Source: UBA11358 sp049517655 (GTDB lineage Bacteria; Verrucomicrobiota; Verrucomicrobiia; Limisphaerales; UBA11358). Taken from it: DNA of 64,000 nt. Below are positions 24,657-35,600 of the stretch, in pieces (within the stretch, counting starts at the first letter, position 1; each line of letters starts with the position of its first letter). Location: positions 1 through 64,000 of the forward strand of contig JBEKRQ010000002.1 of the NCBI GenBank assembly GCA_049517655.1, written 5' to 3'. The notes beneath the pieces were generated by a model, which did no database searches, was not told the origin of the DNA, and was given only the letters and a program-made list of their open reading frames with translations. Made by a program: the position numbers and the translations under genes.

Positions 24657-25565
24657 ATGAACGCAATGCTTTCTGATGAAAAACTCGAACGCCTCCGCAA
24701 AGTGGATGGAGTGTTACGGACGGAAATTCGCGGGCAGAATCAAGTCCTGCCGCGCGTGGTCTCGGTGGTGCAACGCGGTGAATTAAGCCTCACCAAGCCC
24801 GCGCGTCCGCGCGGCAGCTTCCTTCTGCTTGGGCCGACAGGCGTGGGAAAAACCGAAACGGTCGTCGTGCTGACGAACCAGATTTTCGGCGCGGACAAAT
24901 TATTTCGGTTTGATATGTCCGAGTTTCAAACTCAGGAATCATTGGGACTGCTGCTCGGTGCGCGGCTTGGGGAGGCTGGCTACCTGGGCGCGGTGCGTGA
25001 ACGCGCCGCCGAAGGATCATTGCTTTTCGACGAGGCGGAAAAGGCGCATCCGCGTGTGCTGGATATATTATTGCAATTGCTTGATGCGGCTCGCATCACC
25101 GTGGCAACTGGCACGACACTGGATTTCAGCGGATTTTATGTGTGGTTGACTTCCAATATCGGCTCGGCGGAATTGATGACTCTGCAACATTCCAATGACG
25201 CGACACTGGAACGGCACGTTCTCTCCCGCGCCCAGCAAGCCCTGCGCCCGGAAATTTTCGCCCGCATCACTGAAAAGCTGGTGTTCGGTCGCTTGAGCTA
25301 CGAACACCAGTTGGAGATTGCCGAAAAGTTTTTGTCGCGGGAGATTGAATTTCTCGCTGCGCGTGGTCACACGCTGGAATTGGACAAATCCGTTTTGCCG
25401 TTTTTGGTCCGCAAAGGTTTTCATCCCAAGCTCGGCGCGCGTCCGATGCGCGATGCCGTGGAAAAACAGGTCGGTGATGCGCTGGCCGAACACCTGCTCG
25501 CCGGCAAGAATTCCGGCGGCAGGTTGCAGGTGGATGAATCCCGCGATTGTCTCATTGTCCGTTGA
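24657..25565 (+). CDS. ClpB-type AAA+ ATPase, divergent from the T4SS operon
   Basis: 302 residues forming one ClpA/B D2-like AAA+ module: Walker A LLLGPTGVGKTET, Walker B GSLLFDEAEKAHP, sensor 1 VWLTSNIGSAEL, and a C-terminal small domain with KGFHPKLGARPMRDAVEKQV carrying sensor-2 Arg. It lacks the Clp N-domain, D1 and M-domain, so it is not a housekeeping ClpB. Its place suggests remodelling of a transfer or relaxosome complex. The ATG at 24657 lies 12 nt past the conserved block. Confidence 0.85.
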   Translation: MNAMLSDEKLERLRKVDGVLRTEIRGQNQVLPRVVSVVQRGELSLTKPARPRGSFLLLGPTGVGKTETVVVLTNQIFGADKLFRFDMSEFQTQESLGLLLGARLGEAGYLGAVRERAAEGSLLFDEAEKAHPRVLDILLQLLDAARITVATGTTLDFSGFYVWLTSNIGSAELMTLQHSNDATLERHVLSRAQQALRPEIFARITEKLVFGRLSYEHQLEIAEKFLSREIEFLAARGHTLELDKSVLPFLVRKGFHPKLGARPMRDAVEKQVGDALAEHLLAGKNSGGRLQVDESRDCLIVR

Positions 25566-25845
25566 ACAGCCGCTTGGTCGCGGCACGTTGCCGCCGCGCG
25601 GCCAGTCGCGCCGCCTTTGCCGTTTTGCGCTCGCGCAATTTTTCCATGCGAATTCTGTCGGCCTGACAGCGAAGCATCCAACAATAAATGTCATAGATTC
25701 TTGCGCTGAACTTCGCGCGGCGGCGATGCTCACGGATGCTGATTAGGTCGCCCCGCTCAAACGCGGCAACCAGTTTGCGGGCGCGTTTCCCATAGCCGTA
25801 AGTTTCGACGGTCACGCGCCGGATGGTTTTGGTAATCGTTGTCAT
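25552..25845 (-). CDS. Small basic hypothetical protein
   Basis: 97 residues, strongly basic (many Arg/Lys, for example REHRRRAKFSARIYD and AARLAARRQRAATKRL). It converges on the AAA+ gene with a 14-bp overlap of the ends. It may bind nucleic acid. Its ATG overlaps the upstream gene by 4 bp. Confidence 0.55.
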   Translation of the reverse strand: MTTITKTIRRVTVETYGYGKRARKLVAAFERGDLISIREHRRRAKFSARIYDIYCWMLRCQADRIRMEKLRERKTAKAARLAARRQRAATKRLFNGQ

Positions 25846-26450
25846 AACGCGAAGTCAATTTGTTGGGGTTGGTTTTCAAAGGCGGATTCCTTTGCCAGCA
25901 ACCGGCGCATTTCCTCCTGCGTGCGCGGCATGACTCGTCCACCGCATTCAGCCAGTTCCTCGAACCACGCCTTGCGTCCGTTATCTGATTTGGGAGCAAA
26001 ACGATTGGCGATAAACTCGCCGTAGGTGCAATTCGATGCGAAGTAACCGCCGTCAGCATAAAGCACGCGGAGCAAATGCCGCCATTCATCAATGGTCGGG
26101 TCGGATGCGGCGAATATGATTTTCGCGCCGAGCTTGAAAACCTTTCCCTTGCAGGCAGCTTCACGTCCTTCATACGAATATGGCACGGACTCCGCGCCGT
26201 GATACTCGTCGGCGGGTATGAGCGGATAGCAATTCGCCTCGGTTTCAAAGTGGTGGGAATAATTGCAACCGCAGTTGGTGAACAAACGTCCTTCGTGCGT
26301 GAACACCTTGATTTTTGGAAATGTGTCCGCGCAATAGGCGGCGGCAATGTCGCCTTCGGGCACGCGCCAAAGGCCGCTGGAAAACCGCCGCCAATGGGTA
26401 AGGACGCGCGGCGACGCCGGAGTGATTTTGACCGATGATGTTGTATTCAT
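25842..26450 (-). CDS. Hypothetical protein
   Basis: 202 residues, no export signal. Conserved-looking segments include FTNCGCNYSHHFETEANCYP, SYEGREAACKGKVF and ANCTYGEFIANRF; the Cys/His cluster CGCNYSHHFE could bind metal. I do not recognise the family. It is the first gene of a two-gene leftward unit starting beside the large palindrome at 26489-26613. Confidence 0.6.
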   Translation of the reverse strand: MNTTSSVKITPASPRVLTHWRRFSSGLWRVPEGDIAAAYCADTFPKIKVFTHEGRLFTNCGCNYSHHFETEANCYPLIPADEYHGAESVPYSYEGREAACKGKVFKLGAKIIFAASDPTIDEWRHLLRVLYADGGYFASNCTYGEFIANRFAPKSDNGRKAWFEELAECGGRVMPRTQEEMRRLLAKESAFENQPQQIDFAL

Positions 26451-26488
26451 AATGTTCATTTGTTTTGCACGCGCAGCGACAGGTGTGC

Positions 26489-26613
26489 GCGATGAAAACC
26501 TAAAAGGCAGGGCTTTGGCGTGGGCGGAAACGTCAAGGAGGATCGGAAGCCACGACCCGAAGTATCCTTGACGTTTCCGCCCACGCCATATAATCGCCCC
26601 GCCTTTTCATCGC
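26489..26613. repeat. 125-bp imperfect palindrome in a gene-free region
   Basis: Core arms of 24 bp are perfect inverted repeats (26516-26539 and 26565-26588; arm begins TGGCGTGGGCGGAAACGTCA). They are extended by GGCAGGGC/GCCCCGCC and by GCGATGAAAA/TTTTCATCGC (26489-26498 and 26604-26613), with a 7-nt bulge on the left. The loop is 25 nt. The structure is too large for a simple terminator and has no T tract. Candidate for oriT, a replication origin or a single-strand initiation site. Confidence 0.8.
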
Positions 26614-26742
26614 TGCGAAAGCGGGCGGCATCCCGCTGCATGAATTGGAACTGTGAATTGCCCAGGGAGTGACTGCTCAACAAAGGAACCAAGGATGATA
26701 AAAAATTGTCATTGATGGGACTCGCTTTTATACTTCGCCAAT

Positions 26743-27150
26743 ATGCTCAAGCAATGGAAGGTCGCGGTTGCCTTGACAATGGTTCTTCTCGCCGGAATGT
26801 TCAACGCACTGGCTGGCGGGCCAACTCATCGTTCTGGCCTTGTTGGACAGGTTTTGCTCGTGCAATTTCCTGTCCCCGGCTCTCCAGTTTCCCCGGCTGT
26901 GCCGCTGCAAGTCACGCTTTGGGTCTATGCCAAAGAAGGCCGTCATTTCCGTTTGACGGGAAAATTTGAAACGGCACAAGACGGAACATTCTCGGTCGCG
27001 TTGCCGCCCGGCACTTACCTTGTTGAACCTGATCCGTCGTCGGGATATGAAGGCATCGGCCAATTACAAGTCACGGTGGTTCCACGGCAGGTTACGTTTG
27101 ACGAAATTGATGTCATCAGTGGGGGCGGTTTGGGCATGTTTCCGAATTGA
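26743..27150 (+). CDS. Secreted carboxypeptidase-regulatory-like protein
   Basis: 135 residues with signal peptide (VAVALTMVLLAGMFNALAGG). The mature part looks like a small transthyretin/CarboxypepD_reg-type beta-sandwich: VQFPVPGSPVSP, RLTGKFETAQDGTFSVALPPGTYLVEPDP. The function is unknown; such domains bind or decorate surfaces. It is one of the few plus-strand genes in this part of the ICE, and its own terminator follows at 27291. Confidence 0.7.
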   Translation: MLKQWKVAVALTMVLLAGMFNALAGGPTHRSGLVGQVLLVQFPVPGSPVSPAVPLQVTLWVYAKEGRHFRLTGKFETAQDGTFSVALPPGTYLVEPDPSSGYEGIGQLQVTVVPRQVTFDEIDVISGGGLGMFPN

Positions 27151-27290
27151 TTGAACCTTCTGGACATATTCACGTCGAAACCGGCATCGCTTCGGTCAGC
27201 AAGCGGGAAGCGGAAAGTGGAGCGCGGCGTAGAGACGATATTAGGAACGGAGCCGGCGCGTAACGTCGCGCGCCGATTGCTGACGGAAGC

Positions 27291-27310
27291 AAACGCCAGT
27301 GGCGTTTTTT
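27291..27310 (+). terminator. Rho-independent terminator
   Basis: AACGCC-AGT-GGCGTT followed by TTTT, downstream of the secreted protein gene at 26743-27150. With the A run on the left it could work in both directions. The rest of 27151-27427 holds no supported gene. Confidence 0.6.
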
Positions 27311-27427
27311 GATATTCCGCGCAGGGACGAGCGGGCGGGAAATGACGGAAGGCGGGCCGGAGTGATATTAGCGAGGCCACCGTGTCAGTTCCCGCCCGTT
27401 GGTCCCGGCGGCTTCCTATATCGTTTT

Positions 27428-28264
27428 TTATTCCAGATTGATAAACAGGTGGCTTTCACCCATGTCCTTCTTGTCCGGCAACAATGCGCCGCCTCGTTGG
27501 GCACATAAATCCTGACAAATCTTTCGCAGTGCCTTCCGTTTTGCCGGCGTCTTCGGCAGTTTAACCAATAGCCGGTCGGCGAATTGTTTTCCGCGCCTGC
27601 CTGTATAAATGACGGCAGCAATGACGGTTTCCGCACCGGCAGTGTATAGGGTTTCGACAAATTGAAGCGCCGCCTTTGCCGTGCGAAATCTTGCCAGTGA
27701 GCGAAGATCGGGATTTTTGACCGCGCCCAACCATTGCCGGGCTTCGGCACAGTTTTTTTTCAAAAGGGACTCCATGAACAATTCATGCTCCTTGCGTTTC
27801 AAGGCTCGGTCATCACGCGCCACTTTTCCGGCCGGTTCTCCTTCGTGTTGAGGCCAGTCAGGATATTTGCGGGCGGCTTTCAGATAGGCAGCGCGGGTTA
27901 CGTCCACGTTGCTGATGTAGTAGGTCTCTTGAACCAGTGTGCCGTCCCGCAGCCAAATCCGCATCCGTCCGAAAAATCTGCCGTGGAGGGAATTGATTTC
28001 TAATCTCAACCGGCCATTGTTGTGCCAATACCGTTGTCTGCCGGTGCCGTGGTTCATGGTGAAAGAACCGAGCAGATGGCCGTGTTCATCCCATTGCCGG
28101 CTGAGGCCGTGCGATTTGCCGTGGTGGTAACGTTGTTCTTCAGCCAGTTGGCCGTTGTAATGCCAGGTGCGGCAAAGACCGTGAAGCTCCCCTCCCACTT
28201 CCCTGTTTTCCATGCGGATTTGTCCGTTGCGGTAATAATACCGTTCTATACGACGTTTCGGCAT
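27428..28264 (-). CDS. MORN_2-repeat (YwqK-like) protein
   Basis: 278 residues. The N-terminal 125 residues are MORN-variant repeats: YYRNGQIRMENREVGGELHG, TWHYNGQLAEEQRYHHGKSHG, QRYWHNNGRLRLEIN. The rest is helical and basic. YwqK-type MORN repeat proteins are often found as immunity or antitoxin partners of secreted toxins. It lies on the same strand and downstream of the RHS-lipase cargo, separated by about 1.4 kb of accessory genes, so an immunity role is possible. Confidence 0.75.
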   Translation of the reverse strand: MPKRRIERYYYRNGQIRMENREVGGELHGLCRTWHYNGQLAEEQRYHHGKSHGLSRQWDEHGHLLGSFTMNHGTGRQRYWHNNGRLRLEINSLHGRFFGRMRIWLRDGTLVQETYYISNVDVTRAAYLKAARKYPDWPQHEGEPAGKVARDDRALKRKEHELFMESLLKKNCAEARQWLGAVKNPDLRSLARFRTAKAALQFVETLYTAGAETVIAAVIYTGRRGKQFADRLLVKLPKTPAKRKALRKICQDLCAQRGGALLPDKKDMGESHLFINLE

Positions 28265-28484
28265 GTTTGCAAATCAACGGTGTTGTCAGTGTGACTGCTT
28301 TTTTAACGTCCGAATTGACGGGCGCTTTATCCCAAATTGTTCACAGTTGAGCGGCCAGAAGACCGCCCATGTCCGAACGGGCAAGCCATCGTTTGAACTG
28401 AATATAAGGTTATTCAATTTCAAGCATAATGCGATTTATTTTGTGAACTTTCGATTGCTGACATGCAAAAGGGTCGGGCCGCTT

Positions 28485-28634
28485 TTACTTGAAGCTTTTT
28501 TGCGCGCCGACACTGACGTAGCCACTAACGGTTGTCGGCGTGCCGCTCTGTTGTTGCGAACCCTGATTTGTCGCGCAGCCCGAATTGAGGAGCAGTGCAA
28601 GGATCGCAAGTGTTAAAATAAATGGTAGTTTCAT
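28485..28634 (-). CDS. Tiny lipoprotein (49 aa)
   Basis: 49 residues: MKLPFILTLAILALLLNSGC signal with lipobox NSGC, then a Gln/Ser/Thr-rich stretch and VSGYVSVGAQKSFK. It is close to the minimum size for an exported lipoprotein. It is in the RHS downstream group. The longer frame to 28718 is rejected because it lacks a signal. The 220 bp after it (28265-28484) show no gene. Confidence 0.65.
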   Translation of the reverse strand: MKLPFILTLAILALLLNSGCATNQGSQQQSGTPTTVSGYVSVGAQKSFK

Positions 28635-28701
28635 GTTTGGTTGATCCAGCTTTGTCAACAGGCAATCTGGCCTTTTTGATCTGGCTAGTTTGCCATTGTA
28701 T

Positions 28702-29268
28702 TTATATTCCATCATCAATTAACAACTTTTTCAAAATGACCTCACCCTTTTTCCAGGATTCTTGCCATTCGCTTGTAGGTGATTCAAAGATGACGATGAA
28801 TAGCGTGTCTGTTTTGTCGTTCGCAATTAAAAGCTGACAGATTCTAATATCTTCTTGGTTCGTGGATGAAGAGACATAGTTAAACCTAATTGCTTTGAAC
28901 GGCCCCTGTGTAGAGGAACTTCGTTCAAGCAATGGAAATTTAGATGCTGCCGCGTCTGCCATTTGAGCAGCATAGAGCGATGGAGATAGTTTTGTGATTT
29001 TAGAAATATTGCGTATGCAGTCAAGTGTCAAACCCGTCTTAAAAAATCCCAGCTTATCTATGTCCTCCTTGGAAACATAAAAACCCTGGGTGTTTGCTTT
29101 TGTGCTTTGTTTGTAGAACCAGCCGTCTGGCCTTAATACAGCGCTTTTTATCGGCGTTAAATGTTGCCAAGTGAAGCCCGTAGGGGCCGGTGGTAAAGCA
29201 TCTTCTGCCTGAAGTCGGATGCCAATAACTATTAAAAACAAGAGAATGTATTTTCTAAAACCGTTCAT
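28702..29268 (-). CDS. Secreted hypothetical protein, AT-rich
   Basis: 188 residues with signal peptide (YILLFLIVIGIRLQAED). The mature part contains FTWQHLTPIKSAVLRPDGWF, then a VSKEDIDKLGFFKTGLTLDC segment, and an end with TLFIVIFESPTSEWQESWKK. The pattern resembles periplasmic proteins with a PsbP/LpqN-like fold, but I cannot assign it. Base use is clearly more AT-rich than the RHS gene upstream, which suggests separate acquisition. Candidate immunity factor. Confidence 0.65.
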   Translation of the reverse strand: MNGFRKYILLFLIVIGIRLQAEDALPPAPTGFTWQHLTPIKSAVLRPDGWFYKQSTKANTQGFYVSKEDIDKLGFFKTGLTLDCIRNISKITKLSPSLYAAQMADAAASKFPLLERSSSTQGPFKAIRFNYVSSSTNQEDIRICQLLIANDKTDTLFIVIFESPTSEWQESWKKGEVILKKLLIDDGI

Positions 29269-29293
29269 GGTCGTTTGCAAAAATGTTATTCGT

Positions 29294-29677
29294 TTATTTT
29301 GGCAAATGAAAAGTAGGTTTGTTTGTGACCGCCACATTGCCATCTTCCTGAATTGTAAAAATTATATCTTCGTCATTAAAGTCTTTGGGCAGGATTTTAA
29401 GCACCTCAACTGTTTCCTCATGTGACTTGCCATCTTGACTCGTCCAAACCACTAAAGCTTTTTCAGGCGGTGGAATTGGAACAAAAGAGTGTGTCTTTTT
29501 TATACCTGGACGCAAATATCCTCCGATTGATTCAAATTGCCCGAAGCGAACATGGGCGTTGTCAATCGTGTTCGTCGTGCCATTTACGATAACAACCGAA
29601 TAAGTTGGTGTTTGGGACATGGTTTGACAACCAGTCATAAACAAAATCAACGGAAACACGAGCAATATATTTTTCAT
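29294..29677 (-). CDS. Lipoprotein directly downstream of the RHS-lipase gene
   Basis: 127 residues with lipobox MTGC (MKNILLVFPLILFMTGC). The mature protein is beta-rich: YSVVIVNGTTNTIDNAHVRF, GGYLRPGIKKTHSFVPIP, ALVVWTSQDGKSHEETVEV. Its ATG is 16 bp after the toxin stop, the position typical of an immunity gene. Immunity proteins of Tle1/DUF2235 lipases are commonly periplasmic lipoproteins, so this is the best immunity candidate. AT-rich like its neighbour. Confidence 0.7.
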   Translation of the reverse strand: MKNILLVFPLILFMTGCQTMSQTPTYSVVIVNGTTNTIDNAHVRFGQFESIGGYLRPGIKKTHSFVPIPPPEKALVVWTSQDGKSHEETVEVLKILPKDFNDEDIIFTIQEDGNVAVTNKPTFHLPK

Positions 29678-29692
29678 AAAATATCCCAGGTC

Positions 29693-32600
29693 TTAATGTT
29701 TGCTGAGCATCGCGCCCGAATAGTTTTGAGCATGAGGAGGAAACGTGCGGTTTCCTTCGGGATAATACCATTTCTTCACCGGGTCGGGCGGCGCATTTGG
29801 ATTGGGATTGAGCGTGACCGGGTTGAACTGAAGGCCTGAACGACTGGCCATATCTAACATCCAAGCAAAAGAGAGGTCATTCAGACCAGTATTGCCATTG
29901 CCGCCGCCCACATCAGAATGAACACCGGGGAAAATGACCGAGGCGGCGCTGGGAATATCCGTTTGGGCAAATGGCAGGCGACGCTCATTTGCGGCGTAGG
30001 CAACATAAGCGTGCTGCACGTTAGGGGCGATGTCAGCGGTGTGGTATCCCAAGTTCCATTGCATTCCCGGCAATCCCATTGCATGAACTGGGTCAAAAAA
30101 GCCGACAAAACGGATGGAGTTCGCCGTCCCCGGCGGCAGCAGATAATTATCATAAACTGTCCGGGTCGTTTGCATTCTTGGCGAGCCGACTGTGATTGTC
30201 CTTGCCGAAGTCAAATCAGGGATGCCACGTTCATAAATCATATGCGTAAATTCCATTCCATTCGCCGCTCCACGGCTAAACCCACCGATGTCAATGATGT
30301 GGTCGCCCGCGTTGTAATTCTGAACTAAAGCACTATATGCTTGCTCACGAATGGCTGCAGAACCTGCTCCAGTGGCTCCTTCAAAATCCTGCATTATTAG
30401 CCCATGTTGTCCAGCATTTCCAACGCCAGGATAATAAAACGCTTGGCCAGAGGCATAAGCATCTGCAAATCTTCTGACATTTGTTGGTGCAAGCACACCA
30501 TTAACCGTTTCGTTTGCAAAATTCCAAGTTCCATCAAAGCCGTAGAAGGCTCTGCCGTCCGGGTCAAAATAATTCACGGGGTCGCCGCCAGCACAGAATG
30601 TGTAGCCATCGGGGTCGCCACTGTTCCATGCCGGGTCAAATGCCAGCCAGCGACCTGAAACCGGGTCGTATGGCCGAACGCCGATATTGTAAAAGCCGGT
30701 GATGTCCACCTCGCGTCCGCGCCATGCGGATGATTGTGCCATGTCCGCACCATTGCCAAAGGCGGCTGGCCGGTAGCCCGGCACTGCGCCATAGGCCGTT
30801 GGCCTTGATGCGTTCCATGAAACCGCGCCGTTGGTAATTTCCGCCAAAACATTCCCGCGAAAATCGCTGATTACCGGATTGAAGGTGTTGAGATAGGGCG
30901 AAACTCCTTCGAGTCCACCCGCCCCGTTTTCACCGCCATAAATCCCATTTAAGTCAGGGCCGAGCAATTTCCATGTCGTTTGCGAACCAATCTGAACGCC
31001 AAGTTCCAAAAATTCCCGCTGCGGATCGAAATAGGAATTGACGGACTGCGACGGAGCCGTGGCCGCGACGCCATTGGAAACCAGCACGCTGGTTGTTTGG
31101 AGCCGACGATTAAGCGAATCATAAACCGCGCTCCAGTTGAAACCGGAGTTGTTCGTGTCGCGGTCAACGACGGCGAGCAACCGGCCAAAGGCATCCCATG
31201 TGAGCGTTTGGGTGCGTTCCACTGTGCCGCTCGGATTTTTCCAGGCGCGGTTGGTGATATACCCCTGACTATCGTAACTGTCAGCGGTGGCTTGATAGGC
31301 CAGACTGTTGGTAAAGGTATTCGTCGCCCAAGCAGTGAAATACTGGCTGGGATGCAAGGCACTGACTTTTAACTGATGTGTGCCGGGTGTCAGTTCCATC
31401 ATGGCCCGCCACTGCATCGCGTTGGTGCCGACAGCACTGATGGAAACGGGCTGATTATCCAGCCATGCGTTCAGGAGAATAGACTGGCCGTTGACATGGC
31501 CATAGGCCGGGAACGGTGAGGCGTTGTTGGTTTCAGTGGCAACACGAGAGAAGGTATCAGCCACACCATTCCAAACATTGGTGCCGGTCTGCCCCATTTG
31601 CGTGAGCACGCCGGGACCACCGCCAGCACCATTGTCATAAATCATGCTGTTCGTCCAAGCGGTGGAACCATTGAGATTGAGTTGCTCCTTGACCAGGCGG
31701 CGGCTCAAATTGGCGTAGGAGTAAGAACGAACATCCGTGAAGTCACTGCGCTGCAACGTGTGGGATGCCAGTAATCCATCGCCCGTCCATGCCAGAGTTT
31801 CGGCAAGCTGTGATACCAGATTGACCGAAGTGGAAATCGAGAGCGGACGCCCGACACCATCGCGGGAAATGATGCTGGTGGCACGATTCCCCACGGTGCG
31901 ACTGGTAAGAATACCGGCGGTATCAAAATTATAGACTCCGCCACCAGTGGAATCACTGGCTCCGGTCAAATTGCCGTCAGCCTGCCATGTGTAACCGTAA
32001 CCAGTGCCGCCAATGTTCAACTGAGAACGGCGTCCGGCAGCGTCCCAGCTTTGGCTGACACCATAACCGGCGGAACCAGCACTGATGGATTCAGAAGCAA
32101 GCTGGCCGTAAGGATCGAAGGAACGGTTGATAACTGTGTTCGGGCCGGTGTTGGTGTTGGCAAACTGTTGGGTGAAGCTCGTAATAAAACCGCGCGGCTC
32201 GTAATTCAACGATTCGCTTAAATTTTGTTCCGGCAACGAGCCGGTGAAGGTCTGGTTGGTCAGACGCAGCCAATCATCATAAGCCAAGGTGCCAGCCGTG
32301 CCGCGTCCATCGGTCTTGGTCTGGAGCAGTCCAGCAAAGGGATTGCCGCTTGAAAAATAGCCATACGTTGTTGACCGCACCGCACTTCCTCCGGCGAAAA
32401 ATTTCTCGGACAAAATTTGACCGGCGTTGTTGTAACCGGCCTGCCACTGCAAGTTACCGGGCAAAACACAGTTGGTCAGGTCGTTGAATGAATCATACAA
32501 ATAAGTCGAGGGTGCATTGTCGCGGTCAATTTTACCAGTCAGCCGGTTGAGGCCGTCATAGGAACAGCTGGCTGTCGTCCAGGTGGTGACGTTGCCATTG

Positions 32601-35600
32601 AGCGTGGAACTGTGTTGCGCGGAAATAAGATTTCCAGCCACGTCGAATTGATTGAGCGCAAATTCCGTGGTATAGGCTGATGGATAAGCCACCGACAAAA
32701 CCGGATTTCCGTCGCTGTCCGTGTAAAGCGTGTGGCTGACGGCGGTAAGACCGGAGCCATCTGTGACCGTGACACTGTTGTTGTCAGGTGCATACACAAA
32801 ATACCGCTCGCGGACGAGTGAGCCGGATGAACTGTAAATAAGTGTGCTGGTGGTGCGCCCCAAAGCGTCCATCGTCGTGATCGTTTTTTCGCCAAGCGCA
32901 TTGACGTTAGTGACGACGCTCCCGCTGGCATCGTAAAAATTGGTGATGACCTGTTGCAGGACGTTGGTGACATAGCCGGTGATCTGGCCGGAAAGATTCT
33001 GCAAAGTGCTTACCGTAACAATGGCAGGACCAGCGGTGGTTTTGATGCGGTTCAAACCGTCGAAGGCGGTGGTGAAAACATTATTGGCTGCATCCACGCC
33101 CTGGATGGAGTTGCCGCGAGCATCGAACACAAAAACATTTGTGGCCAGCGGCTGACCGGCGGCGGAATAGAACGTGCGCGTAACGGTCAGGGCGGGATCA
33201 TTGTAAGTTGTCAGCCAATAAGCGCCGTTGACTTGGATTGCCTGTTTGATGCGTCCATCCAAATAATATGTCCAGCCGTTGGTTGAGCCGTCCGCGTTTT
33301 GCTGGAAGCGGGGCTGGCCGGTGCTGGTGTAGAGCGTGGTAGTGAAACCACCCAAGGCGTTGGTGTAACTTTGAATCAGTCCGCCAACTTCGTAAGCGAA
33401 ACCATCCGAAGACAGTTGCGTCGCGCCGCCAACATCGAATACTCGCCGTTGCGCCAATCTTCCTAAAGCATCCCATGTGTTGGTGGTGTAAGCGCCACGT
33501 GAGTCGCCAGCGGAGGTAAGGTTGCCGAAATAATCGAAGGTGTTGAAAGTGGTGGCGTATAAACTGTCGCCGGGAATAGCCTGAATTCCGGTGCCGTCGG
33601 CCTTGGCCTGGGTGCGCCAGCGGGTCTGTTGCACCATGCGTCCGGCTCCGTCATAGCTGAAATAAACGTAGTCGTCCGGGTTGGAACGGGGGCCGTCATA
33701 CCATTGCAACTCACCGTTGCCATCATAGTAAAAGTTTTCACGCGACAGCACGTTTCCGTTCAGGTCGGAGACATCGCGCCATTCCAACCGCCCCATTGCG
33801 TCAAAGCTCATGGCTACCTGTCGTCCGCTGGCATCCACGGCGGAAATCAAATCGCCGCGCGGACTGAACGTGAGGTAAGTGACTACGGCTGGATCGGCAT
33901 TGGCCGGATTGTCGGCGGTGCCGGCATAGCGAGTCAACTGCGTGGGGAAGCCGCGCCCATTATAGATCACTGAATTGGTGGCAACATCTGCCTTGACAGC
34001 ACTGACACAGAGGCCAAAGGAACTGTTGGTTTGCAAAACATTGCCGATGGTCACGACGCTAGTGACGTTCGAGTAAAACCAGCGGTTGGTGAACACGCCA
34101 ATGCCGCCACTGGAAAATTGCAAACTGTCCAGTTGGAAGCCATCGGCAGAATCATAGATGAATGTGCGCGTGTTGCCGCTGGCATCGGTCGCTGTGGCGA
34201 CAACATTGTTGCTTGTATAGGTGAAGAAGTTGGTGGCACTGTCATGGGGAATCCCCGTCCCGGTCAAATCGCCGTAAATCGTCTGGTTGGTGACGTTTCC
34301 GTTGGAATCATAGAGGAACCAGTTCGTCAAGCCGCGCGGGTCCACCGTGTATTGCAGACTGTTGGGATAATAGCCGGACAGATTGCTTTGTGTGATGGAA
34401 TACCAACTTTGAATGTTTGTCCGCCCCAGCGGTTCAATGATTTGGGTGAGCAAATTGTTGGTGTAGTAATAATAGTAAGGATTGCCGAAAACATCCTTAA
34501 CCACGGTGACGCCGCTGATGAGCGAGTTAGTCAGGCCGGTGCAGTTGTTGGTGTAGAAGAAAGTCGCGTTGGTGATGAGTTCGCGGTTGATGCCCACGCT
34601 CGCGGCTTGAGCTATCACGCGCCGGAGATTGTCATAGGTATTGGCCAATTGGCGTCCATCGGGCTTGGTTTCACTGGTCAACAAGTGGTAAGAGTCGGTG
34701 TAGGTCTGGCTGTTAGTCGTGAACGTGTAATGCTGGTAGCCATATTGCCACGCGGTATTGTCGGGTAAGGTCACGTTCACCAAATCGCCGTAATCGTCAT
34801 ACTGGTAATTGACGGCGCGATTGTCGTCCGAGAGCACCTGCGTCACGCGCCCGTAGTAATCATATTCAAAAGTCAGAGACGCGCCGTTGGCTCCCTGAAT
34901 ACGGTAAAGCTGGCCAAAATTGTTGTTGGCGGAGTTGGTGCCGTAAGTGAACTGATAATAATTTCCAGAGTGGTCTTGCCAAAACGTCAGGTAAGGCCGG
35001 GTGCGATTGAGATAATTGGTGCCAGAATTGATGCCGAAATTGGTTATCACTTGGAACACACGCTGGCTGCCATCGGAACCGAATAGGGTATAAATCTGGC
35101 TGTTGGTGGGATTGGGTTGGAGGTAGTTGTTGAAAACATTGGCCGTGCCGCCAATGCCATTGGGCGAGAAGTTTGCCAAGTCAGGATTATCCGCCGTGGT
35201 GACAGTCCAAAGGCCGTTGGTCTGCTGCCGATAGGCGAGAACGGAACCGTCCATTTCAGCGGCGTTGGCGATGACGTTGCCAGCCGAGTTGGTGACAATC
35301 ACCAGCCACGGCATGATGCCGAATTTCCAACCCGCGCCAACTTGGTCTGTGGCGAGATTGCGGCTTTGATAATTGCGGTGTAATGGCAAAGGCATTGGTC
35401 CGGCCAGAGCGATGTCCACGCTATCAGCGTAGAAGTCACCGGAAACAACTTGAACCGGGTCAGCCACAACCGTGGCCGCCTGTTTTGTCCGCGCCCATGA
35501 GTTTCCAAACCAGCCCGCATCAGATTCTGATTTGATGGCGTTGGCCGTGGAACTGTTGGGCAGATTCAGGCCAGCGGAAATCGCCGCAGCCTGTGTGACC

